From positions 62,001-126,000 of the forward strand of contig NZ_JAKMCR010000005.1 in assembly GCF_022662175.1 (NCBI RefSeq): DNA of 64,000 nucleotides. Reading direction: 5' to 3'. Below the pieces are notes generated by a model, which did no database searches, had not been told where the DNA came from, and worked only from the letters and a program-made list of their open reading frames with translations. The position numbers were made by a program, and so were the translations under genes. Below, in pieces: positions 45,327-56,271 of the stretch. How positions within the stretch are numbered: position 1 is the first letter of the stretch; every line of letters starts with the position of its first letter. Origin of the DNA: Aestuariivivens marinum. Lineage in GTDB: Bacteria; Bacteroidota; Bacteroidia; Flavobacteriales; Flavobacteriaceae.

Positions 45327-46517
45327 TTAAGCGATAATCCCTGAACCCACAAGTTCATCATCGAGATACCAAGCTACAAACTGACCTTCTGTAATAGCAG
45401 ATTGGTAATTTTCGAACTCCACATATAAACCACTTTGAACTTTATACAAAATTGCCTTTTCCAAAGCTTGCCGGTATCGGATTCTTGCCAAAACTAACAT
45501 ACTTTCGCCTTCCTTTAACATTAAGTCTTCCCGAATCCAATGTAATTCATCATTAGTCACAAACAAAGCCTTTTTTAACAATCCCGGGTGTTCTTTACCT
45601 TGCCCTGTGTAGATGACGTTTTCCTCTACATCTGTATCAATTACGAACAAAGGTTCTGGAGTACCTCCTACTGCCAATCCTTTTCGTTGTCCTTTGGTGA
45701 AATAATGAGCCCCTTGATGTTTACCCACTACTTTACCATCTAAAAGTTTGTAATCAATCTTACGCGATAAGTATCTTAATTTCTCTTCAAGGGTATTAAA
45801 CATTGGTTGAGCCTCTTGAAATATATTCTGTTCTTTAGAAACCTCAACAATGACACCTTCTTTAGGCTTTAATTGTTGTTGCAAAAAATCAGGTAGCTTG
45901 ACTTTCCCTATAAAACACAAACCTTGGGAATCTTTCTTTTCAGCTGTCACCAAACCCAACCTCATGGCGATTTCACGCACTTGTGGTTTGGTTAACTCCC
46001 CTATTGGGAATAGGGATTTTGCCAATTGGGCTTGGGATAATTGACACAAAAAATACGATTGGTCTTTATTCCCATCAACTCCAGCCAAAAGACGATAAAT
46101 GGTTTGTCCGTTTTTTTCAACACTGCCCTTTCTACAATAATGACCTGTAGCAACATAATCGGCTCCAAGTTCTAACGCAATGTTCATAAAGACATCAAAC
46201 TTTATCTCTCTATTACAAAGTACATCGGGGTTTGGTGTTCGACCTCTTTCATACTCATTAAACATATAGTCTACAATACGTTCCTTGTATTGTTGGCTTA
46301 AGTCGACCGTTTGAAATGGAATTCCCAATTTTTCAGCAACCATCATAGCATCGTTACTATCATCCAGCCATGGACATTCATTGGAAATAGTCACAGAATC
46401 ATCATGCCAGTTCTTCATAAACAAACCAATCACCTCAAAGCCTTGCTGTTTTAACAAATAAGCAGCAACACTTGAATCTACTCCTCCTGAAAGTCCAATT
46501 ACTACACGTTTCATCAA
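45327..46517 (-). CDS. mnmA: tRNA 2-thiouridylase
   Basis: A 396-residue enzyme that places sulfur on U34 of tRNA Lys, Glu and Gln. The PP-loop SGGVDSS is at residues 10-16. The catalytic cysteines are in [15 protein letters not shown] and [23 protein letters not shown] and [10 protein letters not shown]-like ([12 protein letters not shown]) are tRNA and ATP contact blocks, and the C-terminal barrel contains [19 protein letters not shown]. The length is slightly above the 360-residue norm because of an insertion near residue 55. Confidence 0.96.
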   Translation of the reverse strand: MMKRVVIGLSGGVDSSVAAYLLKQQGFEVIGLFMKNWHDDSVTISNECPWLDDSNDAMMVAEKLGIPFQTVDLSQQYKERIVDYMFNEYERGRTPNPDVLCNREIKFDVFMNIALELGADYVATGHYCRKGSVEKNGQTIYRLLAGVDGNKDQSYFLCQLSQAQLAKSLFPIGELTKPQVREIAMRLGLVTAEKKDSQGLCFIGKVKLPDFLQQQLKPKEGVIVEVSKEQNIFQEAQPMFNTLEEKLRYLSRKIDYKLLDGKVVGKHQGAHYFTKGQRKGLAVGGTPEPLFVIDTDVEENVIYTGQGKEHPGLLKKALFVTNDELHWIREDLMLKEGESMLVLARIRYRQALEKAILYKVQSGLYVEFENYQSAITEGQFVAWYLDDELVGSGIIA

Positions 46518-46658
46518 AAAAAAATTGGTTACAAAGATACGATATAAAAGAGAATACCCCTTATTAATTTAAGACTTTGAGTAACGTACAAATAATATTT
46601 TGTTTATTTTTTTTAAAATTTTATTAAACAATATTTTGTTTTTTGTTTAATTATTATG

Positions 46659-46666
46659 TACTTTTG
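46659..46666 (+). promoter_or_regulatory. Promoter -7 element of the FAS1 gene, overlapping a palindrome
   Basis: TACTTTTG fits TAnnTTTG, with TTG at 46636-46638 about 20 bases upstream. The inverted repeat TTTTGTT-A-AACAAAA (46662-46676) overlaps it, and two copies of AATATTTTGTTT lie upstream (around 46589 and 46630). Confidence 0.55.
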
Positions 46667-46686
46667 TTAAACAAAATAAAAACAAA

Positions 46687-48984
46687 ATGAAAATGAAAAC
46701 ATTAACAGCAATTAAAAAGTTAGTTTTAGTAACTATGGTATTAACTTTCGCATCTTCTTGTCTAAGCGATGATGATCCTATTGTAGTTGAACAGCCAGAA
46801 ACTATTGCCGAAATAGCAGTAGTTACTCCACAATTAAGCAGTTTAGTAGCGGCCTTAAATCGTGCAGATCTTGTAGAAACTTTAGACGGTAGTGGTCAAT
46901 TTACTGTATTTGCACCTACCAACGCAGCATTCGCTTCGTTTTTAGCTGCTAACGGATTTGCATCATTGGAAGAAGTTCCTGCAGATGCATTAGAGCAGAT
47001 TCTATTAAATCATGTCATTTCTACAGAACTTAAATCCACAGATCTGTCAACAGGATATGAAAAAACTTTAGCTACCGAAGCAAGCTCAAATGCCAACTTG
47101 AGTTTATACATAAACACATCATCGGGAGTTCAGTTAAATGGTAACGCTTCTGTTACAAATGCTGATATTGATGCAACAAATGGGGTTATTCACATTGTTG
47201 ATGCTGTAATTGGATTGCCAACTATAGTTGACTTTGCTTTGGCAGATGATACCTTTTCAACTTTGGTTTCTGCTCTAACCAGAAGTGACTTAACTTTTGA
47301 TTACGTAACAACATTATCTACCCCAAACGGAACAAGCCCTGCTCCGTTTACAGTCTTTGCTCCTACTAACGACGCTTTTGCTAGCTTATTGAACGAGCTT
47401 GAGTTATCATCTCTTAGTGAAATTGATGAACCTACACTTAAAGCCGCTCTAGATTCGCATGCTATAGCTGGAGCTAATGTGATATCATCAGATTTAATAG
47501 ATAATATGACTGTAACGACATTAGGTGGAGATATTACCGCTAATGTCTCGGGTGGACCAACACTAACCGATTCAAACGGAAGAATGAGCAACATAGTAGT
47601 TACCGATGTACAAGCTGCCAATGGTGTTATTCATGTAATCGACAAAGTTGTATTGCCCAAACTACCAGATAATATTGTAAGCAAAGCATTAAGTACTCCA
47701 GACCTAAGTAATTTAGTTGCTGCTCTACAGGCTGCAGACGGAGACCTTGTAAATATCTTATCAGGGAGTGGTCCGTTTACAGTTTTAGCACCTACCAATG
47801 CCGCTTTTGACACCTTTTTGACTAATAATGGTTTTACTGCTTTAGGGGATGTACCAACTGATGTTCTAGCACAAATCTTGCTTAATCATGTAATTTCAGG
47901 AAAATTCATGTCCAGTGATTTGACAGCTTTTGGAAATGGGTATATTTCAACTGAAGCTATTGGAACAGCTAACAATAAAATGAGTATGTTTTTTAACGCA
48001 TCCAATGGTGTTACGTTTAATGGTATTTCATCTGTAACAAGTGCAGATATTGAAGTTACGAATGGAGTAATTCATATAGTAGACCATGTTATTGGTTTGC
48101 CCACTGTTGTTGACCATGCCACTGCTAATCCTGGCTTTAGTAGTCTTGTAGCTGCTCTAGGTGCTGCTGATGGGGACTTAGTTAACGTGCTAAGCGGAAC
48201 CGGACCATTTACCGTTCTTGCTCCAGATGATACTGCTTTCACAACATTTTTAAACGGTACGCCTTTGGCGAATGTTCCAACTGATGCCCTAGCCAATATT
48301 CTGTTAAACCATGTTTTAAGTGGCGTTACCACATCATCTGATTTGACCTCAGCTGGCGCGGGCTATACCAATACCAGTGCATCTGGTCCAGACATGAGCA
48401 ATTTGAGTCTGTATTTTAACGCGTCAAGTAACGTTATGTTCAATGGCGTTTCAACAGTTACCCAAGCCGATGTTATTGCAAGTAATGGAATAATACATGC
48501 TATTGATGCTGTGATTGATATTCCAACTGTAGTTACATTTGCATTAGCAGATCCTAATTTTTCAACTTTATTAAGTGCATTAACGGAATTAACTCCTGCT
48601 ACCGATTTTGCTTCTATACTTTCTAGGACTGAAGGCATGAATGGAGACGGAATCAATCCTAATTTTACGGTTTTTGCTCCTACAAATGCTGCTTTTGATA
48701 TGTTATCGAGCATTCCCGAAGAAGCCACGCTTACTAATATACTACTACATCATGTAGTAGCCGAGGCTAATGTAAGATCTGGTGATTTAACACCAAATGG
48801 CGATACAACCGCTACAAGTTTGGAAGGCGACAATATTACAATTACCTTACCGGGATCTGGAACTAATACTGCAGATATAACAGATGGTGCTGGAAATACA
48901 GATATTGGTGTTATTGCAGTAGATGTTCAGGCTGGAAATGGCGTTATACATGTAGTAAATAAAGTTTTACTACCCAGCAATTAA
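46687..48984 (+). CDS. Five-domain fasciclin (FAS1) lipoprotein
   Basis: A 765-residue lipoprotein (MKMKTLTAIKKLVLVTMVL, lipobox SSC, Cys25). Five FAS1 domains follow, at about 40-180, 180-330, 330-475, 475-615 and 615-765. Each has FTVFAPTNAAF or FTVLAP-type H1 motifs and NGVIHIVD or NGVIHVVN-type H2 motifs. Domains 1, 3 and 4 resemble each other (LNHVIS, TSGYEK or NGYIS regions); 2 and 5 form a second subtype (FALADDTFSTLVSAL and FALADPNFSTLLSAL). The order is A-B-A-A-B. FAS1 proteins mediate adhesion. It is probably a surface protein; substrate unknown. Confidence 0.93.
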   Translation: MKMKTLTAIKKLVLVTMVLTFASSCLSDDDPIVVEQPETIAEIAVVTPQLSSLVAALNRADLVETLDGSGQFTVFAPTNAAFASFLAANGFASLEEVPADALEQILLNHVISTELKSTDLSTGYEKTLATEASSNANLSLYINTSSGVQLNGNASVTNADIDATNGVIHIVDAVIGLPTIVDFALADDTFSTLVSALTRSDLTFDYVTTLSTPNGTSPAPFTVFAPTNDAFASLLNELELSSLSEIDEPTLKAALDSHAIAGANVISSDLIDNMTVTTLGGDITANVSGGPTLTDSNGRMSNIVVTDVQAANGVIHVIDKVVLPKLPDNIVSKALSTPDLSNLVAALQAADGDLVNILSGSGPFTVLAPTNAAFDTFLTNNGFTALGDVPTDVLAQILLNHVISGKFMSSDLTAFGNGYISTEAIGTANNKMSMFFNASNGVTFNGISSVTSADIEVTNGVIHIVDHVIGLPTVVDHATANPGFSSLVAALGAADGDLVNVLSGTGPFTVLAPDDTAFTTFLNGTPLANVPTDALANILLNHVLSGVTTSSDLTSAGAGYTNTSASGPDMSNLSLYFNASSNVMFNGVSTVTQADVIASNGIIHAIDAVIDIPTVVTFALADPNFSTLLSALTELTPATDFASILSRTEGMNGDGINPNFTVFAPTNAAFDMLSSIPEEATLTNILLHHVVAEANVRSGDLTPNGDTTATSLEGDNITITLPGSGTNTADITDGAGNTDIGVIAVDVQAGNGVIHVVNKVLLPSN

Positions 48985-48993
48985 ATAAATATA

Positions 48994-49198
48994 AACAGCG
49001 AAAAATGGTGTACTAAAGCAACTTTATTTGATAGGTATAATTTAAAAATGTTTCCGCTGTTGATGTTAAATTGTACAAAAAACTAGCAATTAAAGTTGCA
49101 GCACACCAAAAGAAACTTATTTGTGAATACATTTTTTGAATTGGTTTTTGGTTTGATTTTAGACAATTAATAGTCGTTCTCTCATAAAAATTGTCTAA
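48994..49198 (+). ncRNA. Strongly structured non-coding stretch after the FAS1 gene
   Basis: Pairings seen: an outer arm GGTGTACT...GCAACTTTA (49007-49026) with TAAAGTTGCAGCACACC (49091-49107); an inner arm GTATAATTTAA (49035-49045) with TTAAATTGTAC (49066-49076, one G-U); AACAGCG (48994-49000) with CGCTGTT (49055-49061), which would cross the outer arm as a pseudoknot; and TTAGACAATT (49159-49168) with AATTGTCTAA (49189-49198). A terminator follows at 49208. It may be a 3' UTR structure, a separate RNA, or a decayed palindromic element. Confidence 0.4.
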
Positions 49199-49207
49199 GA
49201 AAAGAGG

Positions 49208-49233
49208 CTCTCCATTATTGGGGAGCTTTTTTA
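49208..49233 (+). terminator. Terminator after the FAS1 gene and structured region
   Basis: GCTCTCC / GGGGAGC (one G-U), loop ATTATT, followed by six T. It overlaps the 3' end of the opposite-strand gene. Confidence 0.65.
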
Positions 49234-49943
49234 TATTTACCATCTACTTTAATATACTTTGGCTTATAGGTATAGTCTTTTTCTTCTATTAACTTATTTC
49301 CTTCGTAGTACTTCCAAATCCCAGTTTTCTTTCCATTTTTATAGTGTCCCTCGGTGACGAGCTCTCCTTTAAAATTGTAATATTTGGCTGGTCCATGAAG
49401 TTCACCATTAGCATATACAAACATTTTTAAAACTACCCCACTTTCTGAATACCATATCGTTTCACCATCCAATTTGCCTTTGATGTAATACTGTTGTTCT
49501 GCTACTTGTCCATTTTCATAATAGGTTAAACGCTCACCTTCCAAATCACCATTATCATTATAATGTTCTATATTTAAAAGATTGCCGATTTTATTGTGGT
49601 AATACTTCCAAGTCCCAACATAGGTTTTACCCTTCATGGTGCCTTCACTGATAACTTTACCTTGAGGGTTAAAAAATTTTACTTGCGCTGTATCTCCTGT
49701 TTTACTGAAGGTTCTTGTTGCCGATAGAACCTGTTTACCATTATCATTTTTATAAAACCGAAATTCCCCTACCTCTTTACCATGAAAAAATTCGCCTTCG
49801 TATCGTAATACCTTAGTTCCTTTATAATGCTTTCTCCAAATACCATGATGCTTGCCATTTTCATCAAATTGATTGATGTCTTGGGCAGACATAAAAAAGC
49901 CATTCAGTATGGTTAAGACGTAAATGATATTATAAAACTTCAT
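49215..49943 (-). CDS. YwqK/MORN-type repeat secreted protein
   Basis: A 242-residue protein with a signal peptide (MKFYNIIYVLTILNGFFMSA). The rest is about ten repeats of the pattern G-x-W/K-x-Y-Y-x-N-G, such as GKHHGIWRKHYKG, VGTWKYYHNKIGN-like (YVGTWKYYHN), EGERLTYYENGQV and TGIWKYYEGNKLI. Databases often label this pattern a YwqK-like antitoxin. No toxin gene is adjacent, so here it is better read as a secreted MORN-like beta-repeat protein of unknown role. Confidence 0.82.
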   Translation of the reverse strand: MKFYNIIYVLTILNGFFMSAQDINQFDENGKHHGIWRKHYKGTKVLRYEGEFFHGKEVGEFRFYKNDNGKQVLSATRTFSKTGDTAQVKFFNPQGKVISEGTMKGKTYVGTWKYYHNKIGNLLNIEHYNDNGDLEGERLTYYENGQVAEQQYYIKGKLDGETIWYSESGVVLKMFVYANGELHGPAKYYNFKGELVTEGHYKNGKKTGIWKYYEGNKLIEEKDYTYKPKYIKVDGKYKKAPQ

Positions 49944-49993
49944 ATCGATTGTTTTTTTGAAAAACGCTAAAAATTATTACAAATTGTATTGTC

Positions 49994-50044
49994 AAAAAAA
50001 GCTGCCAATATTAATGATCAATAAATCATCACAATTGACAGCTT
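49994..50044 (-). terminator. Terminator after yidC
   Basis: AAGCTGTCAAT and ATTGGCAGCTT (minus strand, one mismatch) around a 22-base loop, followed by a seven-T run. Confidence 0.65.
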
Positions 50045-50130
50045 CTACTTTTAACCCTTCTGTCTTTCAATTTTTATTATAAAATTGAAATCCACTCTCC
50101 CTTTTCAAGGAAAATATGATCTGTTAACTA

Positions 50131-52026
50131 TTATTTCTTTTTTCTTTGTTGGGCCTGTTTTTGTTGCTCAGCCTGTTCCATCATTTCCTTCATCTTTCTT
50201 TGGAAACGATTTTCTTTTTTAGGTTTCTTTTTATTCTCCTGTATTCTGGCATGTATCTTATCCTCATCAATTATATAATTTTTAATCACCAACATAATAC
50301 CAATGGTAATTAGGTTGGATATAAAGTAATATAAACTCAAACCTGATGCATAATTATTAAAGAAGACCAACATCATTAAAGGTGAGAAGTAAATCATGTA
50401 CTTCATCATTTTGCCCATATCGGGCATCCCTTCTTGACTGGGTTGTGCCGCCACTTGCTGCCCTGTGGTCATACGCATATAAAAGAATATAGCTAATGAC
50501 GCCAATATGGGGAACAAACTCACGTGGTCACCGTAAAATGGAATATTAAAAGGCAATTCTACAATGGTATCGTAAGACGACAAGTCTTCAGCCCAAAGGA
50601 AACTTTTTTGCCTTAAATCGAACGCCGATGGGAAAAACTGGAATAAGGCATAAAACACAGGCAATTGCATTAACGCGGGCAAACATCCAGCCATGGGGCT
50701 AGCTCCTGCCTTGCTGTATAAGGCCATGGTTTCCTGTTGCCTTTTCATGGGGTTGTCTTTATACTTATTGGAAATCTCTGTAATCTCTGGTTTTAAGACC
50801 TTCATCTTGGCTTGGGACACATACGATTTATAAGTTACAGGTGACATCGCTATCCTTACTAAGATGGTCATCACGATAATGGCTATGCCATAAGGCAAGA
50901 AACTACCCAAGAAACCAAACAATGGCATGAAAACGTAACGGTTTATCCATCCAAAAATACCCCATCCAAAGGGTATCAATTCATCAAGGTTTCTATCATA
51001 GGCCGTAACTACTTTGTAATCGTTAGGACCATAAAACAAGTCCATTGTATTGTTGAACTCACCACCTTGTAATTCCAATGGCAAGCTAGTCGAAAAGTTT
51101 TTAGTGTAAACCGTATCTATAGCTTCGTCTTGCACTAAATTTTCAGCTTTAACCACAGCCTTTTTAAACGGTGATTTCGTTAATAATACCGATGAGAAAA
51201 AATGTTGTTTGTAACCAATCCACGTAACATCTTCAATGGTTTCTTCTGAATCCCGCATACCAGTATAATCATCCTTACCATTTTCGTATTCGTAATGAAT
51301 ATCGGTATATCTGTTTTCATACGAAATACTTTTGGCATGACGGTACCCTTTAAGATTCCAATCTAATTTAATGTCCTGAGAACTATTAACAATATCATTC
51401 AGACCTTGTGACCGAACGGTAAAACCAATCATATAATCGTTTGGCTTAATCTCATAACGGTATTCTAAGAATTTTGTCTCTGAAACTTTTAGTTTCATGG
51501 AAACGATAGTATTCTCTCCATTTTTAGTCACAGTTGGTATAAATGGCAGATCTTTAGTGTTTAGTATTCTGCTATCGGTCGTTCCAAAATTTATATTAAA
51601 TCCAGCATTCTTATCTTTAATAAGATATATGGGTTGGTCTTTAAAATCGACAAAGGCTTTTAATTTCACTTCTGAGAGATAGCCTCCCTTGTGACTGAAT
51701 TTCAACTCCAGCACTTCATTTTCTACAACAGTCTCTCCTTCTATTGCCTTTAATGCAGAATAGGCAAAAGCCCCTAGCTTATTTTGCAGCTTAACCACTT
51801 GTAAAGAATCAGAACTTTCCGCTAATTCCATATCCTCTACAACAGCTGTATTGTTTTGTTGCTTTTCTTCTACCTTTTTTTGTGCTTCAACTTGTTCTTG
51901 CTTGGCTTTTTCCTGAGCTTCAAGCTCTTCTGGCGTAGGTTGGTTTTGCCAAAACATATATATTAAAATTCCAAAAATGAGTATAAACCCAATTATAGAA
52001 TTAATATCTAATTTTCTTTCTTCCAT
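50131..52026 (-). CDS. yidC: Membrane protein insertase YidC
   Basis: A 631-residue insertase that helps proteins enter the inner membrane alone or with SecYEG. The N-terminal helix (SIIGFILIFGILIYMFW) is followed by a charged spacer and a large periplasmic domain (about 100-350). The conserved five-helix core contains LVRIAMSPVTYKSYVSQAKM, the coiled-coil loop KYKDNPMKRQQETMALY and GCLPALMQLPVFYALF. The Lys/Gln-rich tail (RKMKEMMEQAEQQKQAQQRK) probably binds ribosomes. It lies downstream of pyrG, with a terminator in between. Confidence 0.97.
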   Translation of the reverse strand: MEERKLDINSIIGFILIFGILIYMFWQNQPTPEELEAQEKAKQEQVEAQKKVEEKQQNNTAVVEDMELAESSDSLQVVKLQNKLGAFAYSALKAIEGETVVENEVLELKFSHKGGYLSEVKLKAFVDFKDQPIYLIKDKNAGFNINFGTTDSRILNTKDLPFIPTVTKNGENTIVSMKLKVSETKFLEYRYEIKPNDYMIGFTVRSQGLNDIVNSSQDIKLDWNLKGYRHAKSISYENRYTDIHYEYENGKDDYTGMRDSEETIEDVTWIGYKQHFFSSVLLTKSPFKKAVVKAENLVQDEAIDTVYTKNFSTSLPLELQGGEFNNTMDLFYGPNDYKVVTAYDRNLDELIPFGWGIFGWINRYVFMPLFGFLGSFLPYGIAIIVMTILVRIAMSPVTYKSYVSQAKMKVLKPEITEISNKYKDNPMKRQQETMALYSKAGASPMAGCLPALMQLPVFYALFQFFPSAFDLRQKSFLWAEDLSSYDTIVELPFNIPFYGDHVSLFPILASLAIFFYMRMTTGQQVAAQPSQEGMPDMGKMMKYMIYFSPLMMLVFFNNYASGLSLYYFISNLITIGIMLVIKNYIIDEDKIHARIQENKKKPKKENRFQRKMKEMMEQAEQQKQAQQRKKK

Positions 52027-52043
52027 ATTCTTTTAAATCAATT

Positions 52044-52070
52044 AAAAAAGATTCCTGCATCTGCAGGAAT
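52044..52070 (-). terminator. Terminator after pyrG
   Basis: A perfect 9-bp stem ATTCCTGCA / TGCAGGAAT with a two-base loop and a U-run on the minus strand. Confidence 0.85.
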
Positions 52071-52101
52071 TATTTGCAATAATCAATAAGTTATCCAAAA
52101 T

Positions 52102-53775
<1,674 letters not shown>

Positions 53776-53846
53776 TTAAAACAGTTATAACCGAATAAGT
53801 TTTTAGTTATTTAAAGGTGGTTATTAACAAGTCAAGAAAGTTTTTG

Positions 53847-54080
53847 CTAACTTGTTTTTGAATACTGCCTTTGAATAGTTCTTACCAAATCTTCCAATCC
53901 GTTTAACTTTAGCTCATAAACCTGTTTAAGCATATTGCCTAATTTACCCTCGGGAAAACCCTTGTTATGGTACCATACTATATAATACTCAGGTAAATCT
54001 ATTAAATAACGGTCTTTATACTTGCCATAAGGCATCTTGGCATGAGCCAATTTTATAAGAAAATCTTTGTTGGGCGACAC
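53847..54080 (-). CDS. DUF3820 family small protein
   Basis: A 77-residue protein with the block AHAKMPYGKYKDRYLIDLPE and YYIVWYHNKGFPEGKLG, typical of DUF3820. Its function is unknown. The gene is 22 bases downstream of the LysM gene on the same strand and is probably in the same transcript. Confidence 0.85.
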   Translation of the reverse strand: MSPNKDFLIKLAHAKMPYGKYKDRYLIDLPEYYIVWYHNKGFPEGKLGNMLKQVYELKLNGLEDLVRTIQRQYSKTS

Positions 54081-54102
54081 TGCAATAATAATTAGATAAA
54101 AC

Positions 54103-56037
54103 CTATGGTCTTACCTCTACAATAGTTAAATCTTGATGTTTTAGCAAATACACCGCTTCGTTATAATAGCCTCCAATCAATTTTTTTTTGTAAGCAAATT
54201 TATTTTCCAAATATTCCGTTAGCGGTACTTTGTTTACTGATGCATATAAATCTTCCGAAGATACTAATCGTAATACCACGTCCATAGTTAAATCAAAACC
54301 TTTAACCGCTCCATTACTTGGTGCTACAAAATATTTCTTTTCATAATCCTTGACAAACAGACTATAATCATTTTCGTTATATACCCTAGCTCCACTTGCA
54401 TAATGGAATTGAAGTTTGGAAAGATAGTAGTTTGAAATTTCATCGCCCTCAAATGCCCTATTATAATTTGTAGTGTTTAACCTAATGGACACTTCCTCAA
54501 TCTCCTCTTTTTTGTTTTCCTTTTGAATTAAGGATGCCAAAATACTTATGACATTAGAAACAAAACCCTCATTTTGAGTTTCTAAAAACACAATGTTGTT
54601 TCCTGGCTTCAAAACATTTTCTATATCTTCTTTTATAACATAAAAACTGTCCTTACCATCCTTATCTTTACGAGAATACACCAATTTAGCTTGATTAAAC
54701 TCACGCTTTAATTCATTGGTTATATCCTGATTTTTAGAATCTGAAATGACTATAATGTTACTTTTTAAGGTATCGGACTTTACAAAACTTATAATCTTAT
54801 CCTTAAGCAATTCTTCTGGCGTACGTATTTGAAACACATTATCCAATAATCTTAATTTATCACCTGAACCAGTCGGTGATATTATAGGCGTATTATACTT
54901 ACCTAATTCGGTAGCAGCACGATTAAAATTATTAGAAATTAATGGCCCTATAACGGCGTCTACAGATTCAAAATTATTTTCATTAATAATTCTGGATACC
55001 TCACTTATTTCATTTTTTGTATCGTAAACGTCCACCTTAAGTGAAATACCCAATTGCTTTAATGAATCTACAGCCATTAATACCCCTGAATGGAAATCCA
55101 ATGAAGCCTTTAAATAGGGATCATTCTTGATACTGTTTTTAGTACCTATAATAGAATCATAATCCACACGGTTTAACCTAAAGGGCAACATAATGGCGAT
55201 ATGCTTTTGAGAGAAATCTGAAATACTATCTATTAAATTAATACGATTACTTTCTTCTCCTAGTATGGAATAAGTTTCAGAAAAAGGAATTTTCAGAAGC
55301 ATACCAACCTTTAATCCACTCTCACTTAAACCCGGATTTAACATTTCCAATTCTTCTTGTGTTACCCCAAGTTTCACTTTTAATCGATAAAAGCCTTCTT
55401 TAGGCAATACTTCATAATAGCTATACCTATCATCAATCTTCTTTTTTTCTTCATCTTCAATATTAGGTACATTAATTTCTTGACCAGCTTGCAAAACCTC
55501 ACCCATATCAGGATTCAAAGCCTCTAATTCCTTTATCGTTATACCATATTTGTAGGCAATACGCCATTTGCCTTCTTTTGGAAGTACTTTGTAAATGTTG
55601 GTCGGGTTTACTTCTTCTACAGTTTCCGTAATCTTAAAAACAGGTATTTGCAACTTATCTCCTTTACGCAAGGGGTCGGCATACAAAAAGGTATTATACT
55701 TTTTGATCTCATCAACGGTTACTTCATATTGCCTAGCCAAACTGTATAGGGTTTCTTTTTTCTTGACCCTATGGTTTTTAAATCCTTCCAATTCCTTTGT
55801 AATGGTTATTTTAGGTTTATTGGCTTTAGAAATAGGAATAATTAATATAGTATTAGGTTTAAGTTTAGTCTTAGAATCTGGATTTAAACTATAAATATCA
55901 AAAGGAGTGACATAATACAATTTTGCTATGTCTTCAACTGTTTCGCCTTTTTTTACTTTATGTGTACTAAAGTTTTGAGCTTTAACAGAAACTGTAAACA
56001 ATAAAGCTAAAGCTAAAACTGAAATTAATTTATTCAT
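54103..56037 (-). CDS. LysM protein with periplasmic-binding-like domain
   Basis: A 644-residue secreted protein with a signal peptide (MNKLISVLALALLFTVSVKA). Four LysM-type modules lie at about 25-70, 90-133, 148-192 and 205-252; the first two are clear (VKKGETVEDIAKLYYVTPFD, VKKKETLYSLARQYEVTVDE). The second half (about 275-640) resembles type 1 periplasmic-binding/LpoA-like proteins: IAIMLPFRLNRVDYDS, AVIGPLISNNFNRAATELG and TPIISPTGSGDKL. It may bind cell wall and a ligand, or assist a peptidoglycan synthase as LpoA does; this is inference. Confidence 0.85.
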   Translation of the reverse strand: MNKLISVLALALLFTVSVKAQNFSTHKVKKGETVEDIAKLYYVTPFDIYSLNPDSKTKLKPNTILIIPISKANKPKITITKELEGFKNHRVKKKETLYSLARQYEVTVDEIKKYNTFLYADPLRKGDKLQIPVFKITETVEEVNPTNIYKVLPKEGKWRIAYKYGITIKELEALNPDMGEVLQAGQEINVPNIEDEEKKKIDDRYSYYEVLPKEGFYRLKVKLGVTQEELEMLNPGLSESGLKVGMLLKIPFSETYSILGEESNRINLIDSISDFSQKHIAIMLPFRLNRVDYDSIIGTKNSIKNDPYLKASLDFHSGVLMAVDSLKQLGISLKVDVYDTKNEISEVSRIINENNFESVDAVIGPLISNNFNRAATELGKYNTPIISPTGSGDKLRLLDNVFQIRTPEELLKDKIISFVKSDTLKSNIIVISDSKNQDITNELKREFNQAKLVYSRKDKDGKDSFYVIKEDIENVLKPGNNIVFLETQNEGFVSNVISILASLIQKENKKEEIEEVSIRLNTTNYNRAFEGDEISNYYLSKLQFHYASGARVYNENDYSLFVKDYEKKYFVAPSNGAVKGFDLTMDVVLRLVSSEDLYASVNKVPLTEYLENKFAYKKKLIGGYYNEAVYLLKHQDLTIVEVRP

Positions 56038-56271
56038 ATATTGTTTTTTTATAAACCGATGTCAAATAGTTTATATACGATTATTTTAGATAATAAGGAT
56101 GTATTGCTAAACACATACTTTTCATTTATGCATATAATATGCCAAAAGAACAAAAAGACAAATTATTGGCTTTAAAACTACAGTTTTTATAATTGCAGTA
56201 AAACCAACAAAGCTCTAAAAATAGCTAATAAATCTAAACTTAAATAGAAAAATAATTAAAAAGACATGCTT

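Noticed and set aside
47301-48728. Several minus-strand ORFs inside the FAS1 gene
   Set aside because: They recur at the same place in each FAS1 domain because the domains are repeats; the sense gene explains them.
49013-49243. 76-codon minus-strand frame after the FAS1 gene
   Set aside because: It runs through the paired arms of the structured region and the terminator, and has no recognisable protein features.
49215-49943. Antitoxin of a toxin-antitoxin pair (YwqK label)
   Set aside because: It has a signal peptide and no small toxin gene beside it; the repeats alone do not show antitoxin function.
56139-56192. 17-codon plus-strand ORF between the LysM gene and guaA
   Set aside because: Very short, Lys-rich, no promoter or terminator arrangement, and no related downstream gene.
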